Assembly: GCA_964019055.1 (NCBI GenBank)
Contig: OZ025215.1
Span: 5,807,770 to 5,871,769, forward strand
Length of the DNA: 64,000 nt
DNA from: Anthopleura xanthogrammica
Lineage: Eukaryota > Cnidaria > Anthozoa > Actiniaria > Actiniidae
Reading direction: 5' to 3'
Below, one piece after another: positions 9,036-22,163 of the stretch. Positions within the stretch are counted from its first letter, which is position 1. Each line of letters opens with the position of its first letter. A program made the translations under genes and the position numbers. The notes beneath the pieces are model-generated. The model made no database searches and was not told the origin of the DNA. It saw only the letters and a list, made by a program, of their open reading frames with translations.

Positions 9036-12000
9036 ATGGAAAAAACGTATGCAGAGGTTGTTGTTGGAAAAGGTGGGGATGGGAGTCGTCGGTGGCAGGT
9101 GTATCAAGAAGAGGACGAGACAGAAGCATTGAAGATTGCCCTTCAAAACTCTGCCCAATACGAGCCCGGATATGAGGTAGTTTAACCAATTCTTAATCGA
9201 ACTTCTCCCACCTTCATGGTATATTGAAGAAATAACAGACATACTGTTTATATTCTAGGGAAGTGATAATGATGATAGCCTGGAAGCCGCAACTCCTGGT
9301 TTTGGATTTCAGGATAAAAACAATCCGAAAAGGGTGAGTCAAACGCGTCTCCACATTAGTCTCTGACATACATTAGTTTTGCGAGGGCATAGTTGTGTTA
9401 GAATAACTTTCTAACACATTGCCCTTCTTACTTCAGAAAAAAACGCCAGCCCCATTTGAGACATGGGATGATGGGAATTACACACCGGTTCCTGGAAAGG
9501 CCATTCTTCCGCTTGGAAATTTCAAGTACACCAAGGTTAGTAAACGTAAACTAAGTACCAGCACATTCCAACATACCCAGGGAGGTTATCATCGATATTA
9601 AAAAGAATCGTGTTTGGTATTGAAATTCTCAATTTTCATGACAATGATTTCCATAAATATCTTTCTCTGCTTGAAATAAATTCTACTTACAATTTTAAGT
9701 TAAATCCTTTTGTATTTAAATTTATATTGATATATGATTCCGATATTCCTGTCATACTATGATATGAAAATACAATGCTCTCTTATTACATGACCACTAT
9801 TGACTAATTTTTTATTATTATTTCTTTTGGAAGGGGGGTAGGGGCTAACGACAGCCAAAGTTGGAAGTAATTAGGGATTTTGTGGCAAAGGCCACCCCAC
9901 CCCCCCTCCCCCCTCGCCCTTCAAATATGAGCATAAATTTATGTGACTCTCTCTGGTTCAATGCTTATTGGTTATTGACCATCCCTAGTTATAAAAAAAT
10001 AGTTATCACCCTCTGCAAATTTTTGACAAGTCCCTTTGTAAAATTCTCATAAGGCAAACCTTTAACACCAGTGTCAGTGTTGCAATAGGCTGTCGCGAGA
10101 TATGCAAAGATCTTTACGAGTGTTGTTATTAATATTATTATTTTATTGAAGATAAGTTCAATTTTTGAGACCCAGTACCGTGAAAGAATGTTTACTCTGT
10201 TATTATTCTATTGTTCTCATTATCATTTTATATTGTTTATTTAGTTATTTGTTTAGTAGGTTAGTTGGTACTGTTGTTTATTTATTTATTTATTTATTTA
10301 TTGTTTATTTAATACCAGGTAAATTCGGAGAATGATGTTATTGACTTGTCAAGTCCTTCACCTGTGAAGAAGAAGAGGAGGAGACTGGAGAGGTAGGATG
10401 TCAATCGTTGTTCTTTCCTGAGAAATGAGGCCTCATATTAAGGCTCGTAATTTATCCATTACGTTGTTCCTTCCTGTTACACTATGATGTAAAATGTTAT
10501 TTAGATCATATATACATTTCATTAACAGGACTGAACAAGTAAAACGGGAACCTAAATCCAGCACGGATGATGTCGAAGAAATTGTTGCCGCACTTGAGTC
10601 GTCTTGGCTGGAAAATACCCCAGTAAAAAAAAAAAGGAAAGATAGGTGCGTGCGTGTATTTGCGGTGTAAATAACTAATGATATAATTTATAATTATTAT
10701 ATTACAATATATCGTTTTCTCTTTTACAGCAAGAGACAGCCTATAGTTATTTTGGATTCCAGTCCAGAAAAAGAATCTAGTCCAGAAAAAGAACTGGACG
10801 ATGCTGCGGGGCTAAGGTATGGTGTCGAGTTCGTTATTTGTTTCCATTTTCCCTTACATTTCCTTTCATTTTCCTAATGCCCTAGCAGCGACGAACGTTG
10901 CCATGCAAATACGTAAGCGATCATTTTGTGTTTAAAGTTTTTATATTCATTCAAGTGTTTGTTACTTTTTTTTTTACGCCCGACAACACAACAACAATAC
11001 GACGACAACCGGTCACACGACAAAGCGAGAACTAAACCTTTGACAACCGTTCTATGTTTTAGATCGAAAGAAGTTGAAAAGCGGTGCAAACTGGAAAGGT
11101 AACTTCGATAAATATAGGAATCACTTACTGTTGCAAATATTCTGTACATAAAAAAAATGAAAAATAATTTTTATAATTTTCAGTGAAATTACATATTTAC
11201 GGGGAAACAGCGACTTTCCAATATACACTACCAATTTGCGTCAAGGCATGCCGACAATGGATGCCGTATGCTTGCTTACAGAGAACATCGCAGAGGAAAA
11301 GATATGTAGACGTCAGCCAACAAGCGTGAATTGTAATTCCGTATTCCTCGTTGACTGCAGTGCAATGTCACATACAAAGGACATCTTATGCGACGACATG
11401 GGGGTATGGACGCCATCTGGTGTAAAAACCAAATACTGTCGGTCCAGCGACAAGGCTTACATCGCTGCTGACAAGTTTGGGAAAGTTGGGACATGGAAAA
11501 TCACAAGGAGGACATATAAAAATACCAGCACTGGTCGTGATGATCGCCTTCTGAAGATAATTCTCCACATGGAAGGTACTTGATTAATGAAAAAAGTGAG
11601 ACAATGGTTCGTCTATCATAATAAGGTTTTGCGCTGCCATAAAAAAACCATTATAGAGTATTCCACGTGGAACCCAATTTTTACAAATTGAAGGGCGAAC
11701 TGAAAATAAACTCAGAGAACAAAATTGAAGTTATTGTTTGAGATTTAAAAAGAAAAGAAAGGAAAGAAAACAGAAAGGGAAAGAAAAACACGGAACACGG
11801 CGACTTCCCCAAAAGAAAGTTTGCTAGCTACAGGAAGAAATACTGAAATATTTTTATTCTGTTTTCAGGGCCTTTTGGTATCCATAGGTACTGTATGGTA
11901 CAGTACTGCTTCGAGAATGAGGAGTATGATGTAATCCCACGACCTCATAAGAACTCCAAACAAGAAAAGCCGTACAGGCGAACGGCAGAGTCAACAAGAC

Positions 12001-14738
12001 AATGGCTTAAAAACCTCTCAAAAGAGAATCAAGCAAAAGCTACTTTTCACCAGGTATTAGAAGACCAAGGTGGAATTTTGAATGGACACTGCGCAGGTCA
12101 GTTTCCCAGAGACAGAAAACAAATAACTAACATGCGACATATAGATCGGCATAAGCCTGACGAAACAGATGTTATATCCCAACTAATGGAGAAATGCAAA
12201 CAGCAGCAGCGTAGCCCATCAACGGCATTTATCAGAGAGTTATCACTTAGTCCAGAGCCTGAAATTGTTCTTGCATTTGACTGGCAGCTCGACGATATAG
12301 TGCGCTTTTGTACGAATCCTGCTGCATTTTCGATTTTGGGGGTAGATGCAACATACAATATCGGTAATTTTTTCGTTACCTTAACGACATACAATCATTT
12401 ATTGCTCAAAACTAAAGAAGGCAACCACCCCGTAATGCCAGGCCCAGTTTTGATACACCAAAGAAAATTGTTCTCGTCATACTATTTGCTTCCTAGCACC
12501 ATGGTAAAGCTAAACAAAAATTGCAAAAATGTGTTAGTTATCGGAAGCGATGATGAACAAAACTTGTATGAACCCTTCAAATCGGTGATGGATGGTGCAC
12601 ATCATCTACTGTGTGATTTACACATGAAAGATAATATTTCGAGCAAATTGACCAATCTCGGGATAAAAGGTGTCGTTGCAAAGCAATTCATGGACGACAT
12701 ATTCGGTAAAAATATCGGAGATAGTAGGATACCAGGGCTTGTCGACAGCAATTCCCCAGAAGAGTTCAAGGCAAGGCTAGAAAGCCTTGGGTCATTATGG
12801 ACAGATCGTCACGCAAAAGGAGCCTCCTTTGTGGAGTACTTCAACAAACACAAGGCTCGTCAAATAGCGAGCAACATGTCTCAAGAAGTAAGAGGCATGT
12901 GTGGACTTGGCTTTCCTGCCAAGCCCTATACGCAAAATGGTAACGAGTGTCTAAACAGTGTATTGAAAAAAGACTTAGGTAATTCCAAGTTGAATATGCT
13001 CGAGGCAGTAAATCTCGTAGAAAAGGAAATTAAGAGAAAAAGAAGCGAAGTCGAACTTGCTATAATTGGCAGAGGTGAGTACCTCCTTACGGAAGATTTC
13101 AGGCACCTCTATGTGGAAGAATGTGATTTTTACCGGAAAAATACGGCCCAAAAGCAGAAACTTTTACAAAGATTCCATCAACATCCTGTTACTAATACAG
13201 AAGAAGTCACATCTACCAACCAGTTGACCTTGTCAATTTCCGCCTATGCAACTGGCATTACCTCAATACCATTTCCTGTCCTAGAAAGAGAGTTTACGGA
13301 GGCCGCAAGGTTACTGAAATCAGGATCAGTGATATCTTTGCCACACACGCGTAATGAGAGGGTTGTTATGTCTAAAGGTGAGGTACACCATGTGAAATCT
13401 GTAGGAGGAAGTGGACAGTTTGTGTGCAGTGCAAACTGCATTGCATGGACTGGGTTCAAATTGTGCCAACACTGTGTTTCGGCCGCGGAGGACTGTGGCA
13501 AACTACCTGCCTTTATCGAATGGTTCAAAAAAACCAAAAACACACCAAATCTCTGTAACATTGCACTATTAGACATGCCGAAAGGAAGAGGGAAAAAGGC
13601 CACAAAGGCAACTTCTAGACGAAAGGGCAGAACAACACGTGACACATCTGTGCCAATTACCCTGACACAACAATACAGCCCACAGCCTTCAATGTTTACT
13701 TCAAGCAGCCATTCCGCTTCCGGTACAGCATCAAACGTTCAGCAGTACAGTTCACAGCATTCAATGTTTACTTCAAGCAGCCATTCCGCTTCCGGTACAG
13801 CATCAAACGTTCAGCAGTACAGCCCACAGCCTTCAATGTTTACTTCAAGCAGCCATTCCGCTTCCGGTACAGCATCAAACGTTCAGCAGTACAGCCCACA
13901 GCCTACAATGTTTAGTTCAAGCAGCCATTCCGCTTCCGGTACAGCATCAAACGTCCAGCAGTACAGTTCACAGCCTACAATGTTTAGTTCAAGCAGCCAT
14001 TCCGCTTCCGGTACAGCATCAAACGTCCAGCAGTACAGTTCACAGCCTACAATGTTTAGTTCAAGCAGCCATTCCGCTTCCGGTACAGCATCAAACGTCC
14101 AGCAGTACAGTTCCCAGCCTACAATGTTTAGTTCAAGCAGCCAATCCTCATCCGGTCCAACAGCAAACGTCCAGCAGTACAGGTCCCAGCCTACAATGTT
14201 TAGTTCAAGCAGCCAATCCTCTTCCGGTCCAACAGCAAACGTCCAGCAGTACAGTTCCCAGCCTACAATGTTTAGTTCAAGCAGCCAATCCTCTTCCGGT
14301 CCAACAGCAAACGTCCAGCAGTACAGTTCCCAGCCTACAATGTTTAGTTCAAGCAGCCAATCCTCTTCCAATAGCATACCATTCCCTTCGCCAGCTTTTG
14401 GTACCTTTCTGGTTTATCCGTTATCCTGCTGTCCAAAGCAAGTAAGCACCTGCTTTGGATGCAATGGACCGCTGAAGTTTGGGGGAGTAATTCAACCGAA
14501 GCCACGAGACATTGTTGTGGTATCCAATATGCAAAGGGAATTTTCAAACCCTCAGACAGGCCAGAGAATGGGCAAAAAAAGCAATGTGTATTTCCATTGC
14601 AATCAGCAATGTATAGTGAAGAAACAGCCCTATTTCATAGGGCATTTATGCCTAGTTCCAAATAATGTCTGGCCATACCTGTCTAGGGAACATTTATTAT
14701 TTCTAAAGACAGAATTGGGTTTAGATTTAATTCACTAG
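9036..14738 (+). CDS. Nine-exon transposase-like gene of the Mutator-like element
   Basis: Exons by GT-AG reading: 9036-9176, 9259-9333, 9437-9535, 10319-10392, 10529-10644, 10730-10816, 11063-11098, 11184-11575, 11869-14738; about 1296 aa. Exons 4-6 carry basic stretches (KKKRRR) and hydrophobic-acidic motifs (VIDLSSPSP, IVILDSSPEKE) like nuclear import and SUMO-interaction motifs. Exon 9 has a probable catalytic core: GVDATYNIG (first Asp), CDLHMKDN (Asp plus His), and NECLNSVLKK (Glu). A SWIM-like zinc motif (CSANC..LCQHC) follows, then ten 24-aa repeats and a C-terminal CFGCNG zinc-binding segment. All junction phases fit except exon 5 to 6, which is one A short in the A10 run at 10625-10634. 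MULE assignment rests mainly on the TSD and motif order. Confidence 0.75.
13668..14373 (+). repeat. 72-bp coding tandem repeat (10 copies)
   Basis: Ten 24-residue repeats of QQYSSQPTMFSSSSHSASG plus a five-residue linker. The last four copies switch to SSSQSSSGPTANV. The array is rich in Ser, Gln and Tyr and probably disordered. It links the zinc motif to the C-terminal domain. The minus-strand 164-aa frame here is its shadow. Confidence 0.9.
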
Positions 14739-15522
14739 ATTTATTATTTATGGTGGGGGGTTGTCTTTAACCAGTGCGGATACAGGTGGGGTGACTAGTT
14801 ATTTTACATTTTACAGATTCTGTGAACCCAGAAATTCCAACGGCTTGTTGTGAATTTTTTTTTTTTACTGCCGCCTTTCAAAAATATGAAGGTTACCGAC
14901 TTGGAATGTCAGTGGATTCGCAGAATAGGTAAAATTGCAGTAATTAACATTAATTGAAAAGAAAGCCTTTTGGAATCGCTGAGCCTTCGTAAATAAAGAG
15001 TCGATAAATTTTGGAGTCGATAGGTTGCCGATTTTAATCAGATTTTTTTCCAGAATATTTTGTAAAATTATATATATAAACGGGGAAGGGGAAATTGATA
15101 AAAATAAATGTTATTTTAAAGAACCCAGTAAAGTAAAGTACAGAGTTTCTTTTCCCTGTAAAATATCTATTGCATTACAGCTAATTTACGTAACGCGTGA
15201 TACTGGTCGAATGCAAATTAAAGGCTTCATAATTACGTTTCAAATTTCCAATTAAAACTCAAAAAAAAGTAGTCTTGTTTCTTTGTTTCCTTTTTAACTG
15301 TCTGCGCGTGACCGTGTTGTTTATGTCAATCGACGCCTGCACTTTGAATAATAATCTACAGTGATAGTACGTACATAGTGTACTCTTTGTACAGTTTTTG
15401 ACTAGCTTGCGGGTGTTATGATCCTAGAACGTGTTCGATACTATCATTTTGTCCAGCATATATATTTTTGAACGAGTTTTAATTATTTTTCGTTGCACGT
15501 ATGAGTGTTTGGTACTAGAAGT

Positions 15523-15746
15523 ATTCTGTACATTGTCATAGTTGACACTTTTGTCGTAACGCAATGCAAGCGGTGGTCTGATTCCTTAGTGTTAATGGAT
15601 TACTAAAATTAAGTATTCATAAAATGCTCGTATTACGTAAATACTCGTGTTTGACCCCGGGTCCATGTTTTCTACCGGAGTCCATGTTTTCTGAGTCCAG
15701 TCCATGTTTTCTCGGGTCCAGTCCAGTCCATGTTTTAGACCATGCC
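15523..15746 (-). repeat. Right TIR of Mutator-like element
   Basis: Inverse of the left TIR, with the same four ACATGGAC-type motifs. It lacks about 24 bp present near 8195-8220 and has an extra ATTGC near the GGTGGTC segment. Confidence 0.85.
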
Positions 15747-18700
15747 GCTCATGAAGCCCTGGTTGAGCATTTGACCTCTGACGAGGACAAAGATAAGGAA
15801 GATGATTATTTCACCGCCAAGCAAAGCGCAGCGCTTGAGTTTCGAAATCAAATAATTCAGTGGATTGAGTTAGGAGAAGCACGATTAGCAGAGCGAGCCG
15901 ACCTCTTAGAACGTAATTCAATGTCATCTAAAGGCTCCAAGCGCTCGCGCCACTCAAGAAGATCGACGGGTTCAGTTGCCTCAGCCAGAGAGAAGGAACG
16001 CGTCAAGCTGGCCGAGATGATGGCTGAGAAGTCACTTTTGAGGGAGAGGCAACGTATTGAAGAGCTTAGACTGGAAATAGACATAGCGAAGTCACGCGCG
16101 AGAGAAAGAGTCTATGCCATGATGGAAGCTGAAGAATATGGTGGATTGCCGACATACTTCAACTCAGCCCCGCCCTTGATGCGGTCTACACCACGCCAGA
16201 GAAGTAATTTCAGCGTTATAACGGAGCAGTATGAAGGAAACGGATCCAAGTGCCCCGACGCTATAACGGAACGCAACGAGCATCGCAGCACCGAGGAAGG
16301 GATCACAACGGAAATTCATGCCACTAGCAAGGAACCCAACGAGCAGTATGAAGGAAACGGATCCAAGTGCCCCGACGCTATAACGGAACGCAACGAGCAT
16401 CGCAGCACCGAGGAAGGGATCACAACGGAAATTCATGCCACTAGCAAGGAACCCAACGAGCAGTATGAAGGAAACGGATCCAAGTGCCCCGACGCTATAA
16501 CGGAACGCAACGAGCATCGCAGCACAGAGGAAGGGATCACAACGGAAATTCATGCCGCTAGCAAGGAACCCAACGAGCAGTATGAAGGATCCAAGTGCCC
16601 CGACGCTATAACGGAACGCAACGAGCATCGCAGCACAGAGGAAGGGATCACAACGGAAATTCATACCGCTAGCAAGGAACTCAACGAGCAGTATGAAGGA
16701 AACGGATCCAAGTGCCCTGACGCTACAACGGAACGCAACGAGCATCGCGACACAAAAGGGATCAGAACGAAAGTCCATGCCGCTATAAAGGAACGTGACG
16801 AGCAATACGTAGAAACCGGATCCATGTGTCTCGGCGCTACAACGGAACGCAACGGGCATCGCGACACAGAAGAAAGGATCAGAGCTAAAGTCCATACAGT
16901 TGGTAAGGAACCCAACGAACCCGATTGTGAAGTAAGAAAGCGGAATTCATGCGCAAGTAAAGGGACTCATTCTGATAGATCATTTGCACCTAATGTGTAT
17001 TCTACTCCATCATCAAATACGTCTTTTACTGAACAGCTATTAATTACTCAATTGGAGCAACACAGAGAAATGCTGTCTTCACAGCAAGAAATGGCCGTCG
17101 CTATGCGATTGCCCCAACCCAAGGTGCCGTTGTTCAAAGGAGATGTCATCGAGTACAAGTCTTTCATAATGGCGTTCGACTCACGCATAAAGTCAAAAAC
17201 GTCGAGCAACGCAGATCTTCTCTATTACCTCTTCCAGCATCTCGTAGGCGAACCAAAGGAACTAGTTGAAGGGTGCTTACACCTTAACCCAGAAGAAGGC
17301 TATGCTGAGGCAAGAAGACTTTTAGACAAAGAATACGGGGATTTATATAAAGTATCAGTAGCATACACCAGCCAACTACAGAGTTGGCCCCCTGTCAAGT
17401 ATGATGATGCTCCAGCCCAAAAGAGACTTTCATTATTTCTCATAAAGTGTAGAAATGCAATGAAGAGCATATCCTACATGGATGTTCTTAATCACACGCC
17501 ACATTTGCAGACCGTTGTGCAGAAGCTACCTGCCTACCTTCAGAATAAGTGGAGAGACAAAGTCCTCAGTATAAGGCAAGGGGCCCAGAGATGTGCTAAC
17601 TTTTCAGACTTAGTACAGTTTGTGGAGCGTGCCGCAGAAACGAGTAATGACCCTGTGTACAGCAAGGAAGCCCTGTGTAAACTAGATGAAAAATCAAGGA
17701 GTCCCAGGTCTACGGAGCAGACCACTAAGAAACTCCAGATGCAAGGTAAAGGGAAATTCACAAGAAGCCTAGCGACGTCTTTAGATAGTCCTAAGAGCAG
17801 CCAAGACGGGGCCGGGTCAAAGCAACAAGAAAAACTGACGAAGTGTCCGCTGTGTGAGAAATCTCACGACCTTGAAGAGTGTAAAGACTTCGTAAAGAAA
17901 ACCCTGGAAGAAAGGAAGAAGTTTATAGCAGAAAAACACCTGTGTTTTGCCTGCTACGGAGCCAACCACCGGTCTAAAGGCTGTACCAACAAGAAAGTCT
18001 GCAAAACATGCAACAAGCCGCATCCAACGTCGCTCCACATAGATAACTTCAATCCCAAAGAACAACAGAAATACAAGGACGAAAGTAAGTCAGTTTCTAC
18101 GTCCGTCGGTAGTACGTGTACTGACACGAAAGAAACTGAAATTAGTCTATCGACCTCCACGCAGAATGTCATCCTGCATTCCATTCTACCCGTTATCGTC
18201 CGGGCCGAGAACGGAAATATTGTTAAGACATACGCACTTTACGACAACGGAAGCTCGGGCAGCTTCATTACCGAAGAACTAAAGGAACAGTTAGCGATAA
18301 AGGGAATCGACACGAGGCTACAACTTGGAACTATGCACGGTTACAGTTCGGTCAAGAGCTCTATTGTCGAAGGACTGACTGTAAGTGATCTGAAAGGTAA
18401 CAATCCTGTCAAACTGGCTCGTTGTTACACGCGACAAGAAATTCCAGTTAGTCAGCAGCAAATCCCTACTCCTGAAGTAGTTAGCCGATTCCAGAACCTT
18501 CGTCAGATAGCAAGTAACATACCTGAACTAGTGACAGACCTCGAGGTTGGTCTTCTACTCGGAAGTGATTGCCCTCTGGCGCTCGAACCCCTAGAAGTAG
18601 TTCCCGGCGGAGGAAAGGGGCCTTTCGCCATGCGCCTTCGACACGGATGGACGGTGAACGGTCCATTGCAAGTTGACCTGCAGTCCTCCAGCTTTTTCAA

Positions 18701-20393
18701 TAGCAACAGAATAACAGTGAAAGAAGTGGAGTCCATCAAGGAAGTTATGACTCCCCAGTCTGTTTTAACCATGTTTGAACTTGACTTCAACGACCGTTCG
18801 AAGGACTCGGACAGTTACGGTTTGTCACAAGAAGATAAAGCATTTCTCGAAACGGTATCTCAAGGCATTCAACATGTCAACGGACATTACGAACTTCCAC
18901 TGCCCTTTAGAAATCCTGACGTGTCTTTACCGAATAACAGGCATCAAGCTGTTAAAAGAGCTGAATGGCAGAAGAAGAAGATGCTGAGAGATGAGAAGTA
19001 CCATGAAGACTACGTTAACTTCATAAACGACAACATCAACAAGGGATACGCAAAGAAAGTTCCCGACGATAAGCTTACTGCGAGTCCAGGAAAGGTGTGG
19101 TACATCCCCCACCACGGGGTGTACCACCCAAGAAAGCCAAAAATGCGGGTTGTGTTTGACTGTAGTGCGAAGTTCGAAGGAGTCTCGCTGAACGATATGT
19201 TGTTACAAGGACCGAACCTTACCAATTCGTTGGTAGGCGTTCTTACTCGCTTTAGACAGGAACCCATCGCATTTATGTCGGACATAGAGGCAATGTTTTG
19301 TCAGGTCCACGTGCCAGAGAGTCAACACGACCTATTAAGATTCCTCTGGTGGCCGAACGGCGACCTGAGTGCAGACCTCCAAGAGTATCAAATGACAGTT
19401 CATCTTTTCGGGGCAGTCTCATCTCCGAGCTGCGCTAATTTTGCCTTGAAACGAGTGTGCGAAGATAATAGGTCGGAGTTCAGCCCTCAAGCACTGAACA
19501 CAATAGAGAACAATTTCTACGTAGACGACTGCTTACGATCAGCCAAAGATCCAGCATCCGCCATTAAGCTCGTGAAGGACGTAAGTCAAGCCTGTGCTAT
19601 AGGAGGTTTCCATCTCACAAAGTTTACCTGTAACGATCGTGCAGTCATGGAATCAATTCCACAAGAAGAACGTTCTAAAGAAACGAAGTCACTAGATTTG
19701 AAGCACGACAACTTGCCGATGGAGCATGCACTGGGTGTGCAGTGGTGCGTCGAATCGGACGCCCTCAAATTCCGCATAACCATCAGCGATAAGCCACTGA
19801 CAAGAAGAGGTATCCTTTCAACGATTTCATCGCTGTACGACCCTCTCGGAATCGTCGCCCCATTTACGTTGATAGCAAAGAAGCTGCTTCAAGAACTTTG
19901 TAGCGATAAAACTATCGGATGGGACAACGAAATACCAGAAAAGTATCTAGCAAGATGGGAAAAGTGGAGAAGAGAATTACCCCTGCTTGAGAAGCTAAGC
20001 GTAAATCGTTGCCTGACACCTCCTGGGTTTGAAAGAGTCATCTCACAACAAGTGCACGTCTTTTCAGACGCGAGCTCAACGGGGTACGGAGCTGTTGCAT
20101 ACCTCCGCCAACGAGACGAAGAAGGCCGCATCCACTGCGCCTTCCTTCTTGGGAAGGCTCGGGTCGCACCCGTCAAGGCAACCACCATACCGCGTCTCGA
20201 ATTAACTGCAGCCACAGTGTCTGCACGAATGGGACGAATGCTCCAAACAGAATTAGACGGAGACCCAAGTTTCAAGTACCATACCGACTCAACAACAGTG
20301 CTCCGCTACATTGCCAACCAGCATACAAGATTTAAAGTCTTTGTGTCAAATCGTGTACAGACTATCCGCGATCTATCAGAAATAAGCCAATAG
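15747..20393 (+). pseudogene. BEL Gag-Pol, main part (Gag, protease, RT, RNase H)
   Basis: Continues the frame of 7747-8044. In order: basic Ser/Arg linker; six 39-aa repeats (16224-16917); a DUF1759-type Gag core (about 17110-17640, VPLFKGDVIEYKSF); CCHC-like knuckles (CPLCEKSHDLEEC, CFACYGANHRSKGC, CKTCNKPH); aspartic protease (LYDNGSSGSFI); reverse transcriptase with FYVDDCL; and RNase H (FSDASSTGYGAVAYL, RLELTAA, YHTDSTT). The reading ends at a TAG (20391-20393) where related BEL proteins have a conserved Trp before the RYV-T-NPAD segment. TGG to TAG is a single change. The upstream bases from 15624 are TIR, not native protein. The element makes no full Pol unless the stop is bypassed. 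Confidence 0.88.
16224..16917 (+). repeat. 117-bp tandem repeat in BEL gag (6 copies)
   Basis: Units of 39 aa begin EQYEGNGSKCPDAITERNEH. Copies 1-3 are almost identical, copy 4 lacks two residues (NG), and copies 5-6 are diverged. Each unit contains one Cys and many charged residues. The homogeneity suggests recent expansion. Confidence 0.9.
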
Positions 20394-22163
20394 AGATACG
20401 TCACTACCAAAGAAAACCCTGCTGATGACGCCTCGCGTGGCCAAGCTGCTGAGTCACTTCTAGACAATCAACGATGGATCAACGGACCGCAGTTTCTTTG
20501 GGAACCAGAAGAGGAATGGCCGGAACAACCTTTCACCATGGAAGACATCTCAGAAGATGATCCAGAGGTCAAAGCAAGCACCGTGAGTCACGCTACAGCT
20601 GTTGCTCAACCCTCGCAAGCTGTCGACAAGTTGATCAACTACTATTCAGACTGGTATCGTCTAAAGAAAGCGGTAGCAGTGTTCCTAAGAGTACGAAAGA
20701 TTTTGCAGACTCGGATATCGCGAAAACAACAGACTACCTATTCGCCTGAAACACCGCCCCCCTTGTCAGTCAAAGATCTGCAAGAGGCAGAAGTAGCCAT
20801 CATACAGTATATCCAGTCCAAAACGTACCCCAACGAGATAAAGATTCTTAATCCAGATAACGAAAAGATGTACGTAGCTGAAAACCCAAAGAAGCAACTA
20901 AAGAAAACTAGTCCAATTTACCGTCTAGACCCATACTTGGATCACGGAATTTTACGAGTAGGGGGTCGGCTGAGCCGTGCAGCACTCTCTAAAGAAAGCA
21001 AGCACCCACCAATCCTACCCAAGATCAACCATGTAACCACGCTGATCATCAGAGATATACACAAGAAGCTGGGCCATGCCGGCCGCGGTCACGTTCTTGC
21101 AGTGCTACGAGACAAGTACTGGGTCGTCAGTGCTAACTCCGCAGTACGCCAAGTTATCTCGAAGTGCGTAACATGTCGTCGATCCCGCGGCAAACCAGAG
21201 GAGCAGAAGATGGCTGACTTGCCCAAGGATAGAGTAACACCAGCTCCTCCTTTCACGTGTACGGGCGTAGATTATTTTGGCCCTTACGTTATCAAGGTTG
21301 GTCGAAAGGAAGTAAAGCGCTACGGTGCCCTTTTCACTTGTCTAGCAAGTAGAGCTGTGCATATAGAGATAGCGAACTCTCTCGATACAGATTCGTTTAT
21401 ACAAGCTCTCAGAAGATTCATAGCCCGTAGGGGACCGGTAAAGACGATTAGAAGTGATAACGGGACCAACTTTGTCGGCGCTCAAGCAGAACTCCGCCGA
21501 GCCTTAAGGGAAATGGATCAAGATCAGATCAGAGACCGACTTCACAAGGAAGAAATCGACTGGATCTTCAACCCCCCAGCCGCCAGCCATATGGGTGGCG
21601 TCTGGGAAAGGCAGATAGGTACCGTACGCAAAGTGCTAGCTGGTCTTCTCAACGAGAATGGCAATCGTCTTGACGATGAGGATCTACGCACATTAATGTG
21701 CGAAGTCGAAGCAGTAATCAATTCTCGACCGCTAACCTTCGTATCCAGTGATGCTAACGATCTCGAACCTCTCACACCCAGTCATTTATTGACAACAAAA
21801 TCCACAGTAATTCTACCGCCTCCAGGAGACTTTCAGAAGAATGATGTCTACATGAAGCGACGTTGGAGAAGGGTCCAGTATTTAACGAACCTCTTTTGGA
21901 CACGGTGGCGTAGAGAATACCTACTGACGTGTCAACAGAGAAGTAAATGGCAGAATCCAAAACGCAACCTAAGGATGGGAGACGTAGTAATCGTGAAAGA
22001 CGACAGTGCTCCTCGGAACTCATGGACGATGGGTCTCGTCAAAGAAGTTGAGCAAGATAGCCAAGGCCTGGTGAGAGCTGCTGTCCTAAAGACCGACAAG
22101 AGCCGTGAGCTGAGACGACCAACCAACAAGCTTGTGGTCATCTTGGCCAAAGAAGAGCAATAG
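20394..22163 (+). pseudogene. BEL Pol, integrase part after the stop codon
   Basis: Same frame as the upstream pol; translation resumes with RYVTTKENPADDASRG. It contains an H2C2 zinc-binding module (HKKLGHAGRGHV..CVTCRRSRG), an rve integrase core with acidic residues in GVDYFG, RSDNGTNF and SHMGGVWERQIG, and a C-terminal DUF5641-like domain (WTRWRREYL..WTMGLVKEV). All three catalytic acids appear present. No ATG-led separate gene is expected; the ATG at 20538 is internal. Confidence 0.88.

Larger units (their letters stand above)
8045..15746 (+). mobile_element. Mutator-like DNA transposon nested in BEL gag
   Basis: 7702 bp between exact 10-bp duplications GCTCATGAAG (8035-8044, 15747-15756). 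Inverted ends start GGCATRGTCTAAAACATGG and extend about 224-243 bp (8045-8287, 15523-15746) with a small internal length difference. A 10-bp duplication and long TIRs fit Mutator-like elements (8-11 bp). It holds one multi-exon gene in the same direction as the retrotransposon. The non-coding parts (8288-9035 and 14739-15522) are AT-rich with no other gene seen. Confidence 0.85.

Noticed and set aside
9861..10052. 63-aa frame with Pro run
   Set aside because: Inside intron 3 of the MULE gene; low complexity.
11236..11583. Apparent 115-aa separate gene
   Set aside because: It is most of exon 8 of the MULE gene; the frame continues upstream to 11184 and splices to exon 9.
13668..14373. Possible CRISPR array (regular repeats)
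   Set aside because: Direct tandem repeats without unique spacers, inside a coding exon of a eukaryotic transposon.
13883..14377. 164-aa minus-strand repeat protein
   Set aside because: Complement of the 72-bp coding repeat of exon 9.
15624..15746. N-terminal extension of the 1589-aa frame
   Set aside because: Lies within the inverted repeat of the MULE insertion; native Gag joins at the target duplication.
16164..16895. 243-aa minus-strand repeat protein
   Set aside because: Complement of the 117-bp repeats in BEL gag.
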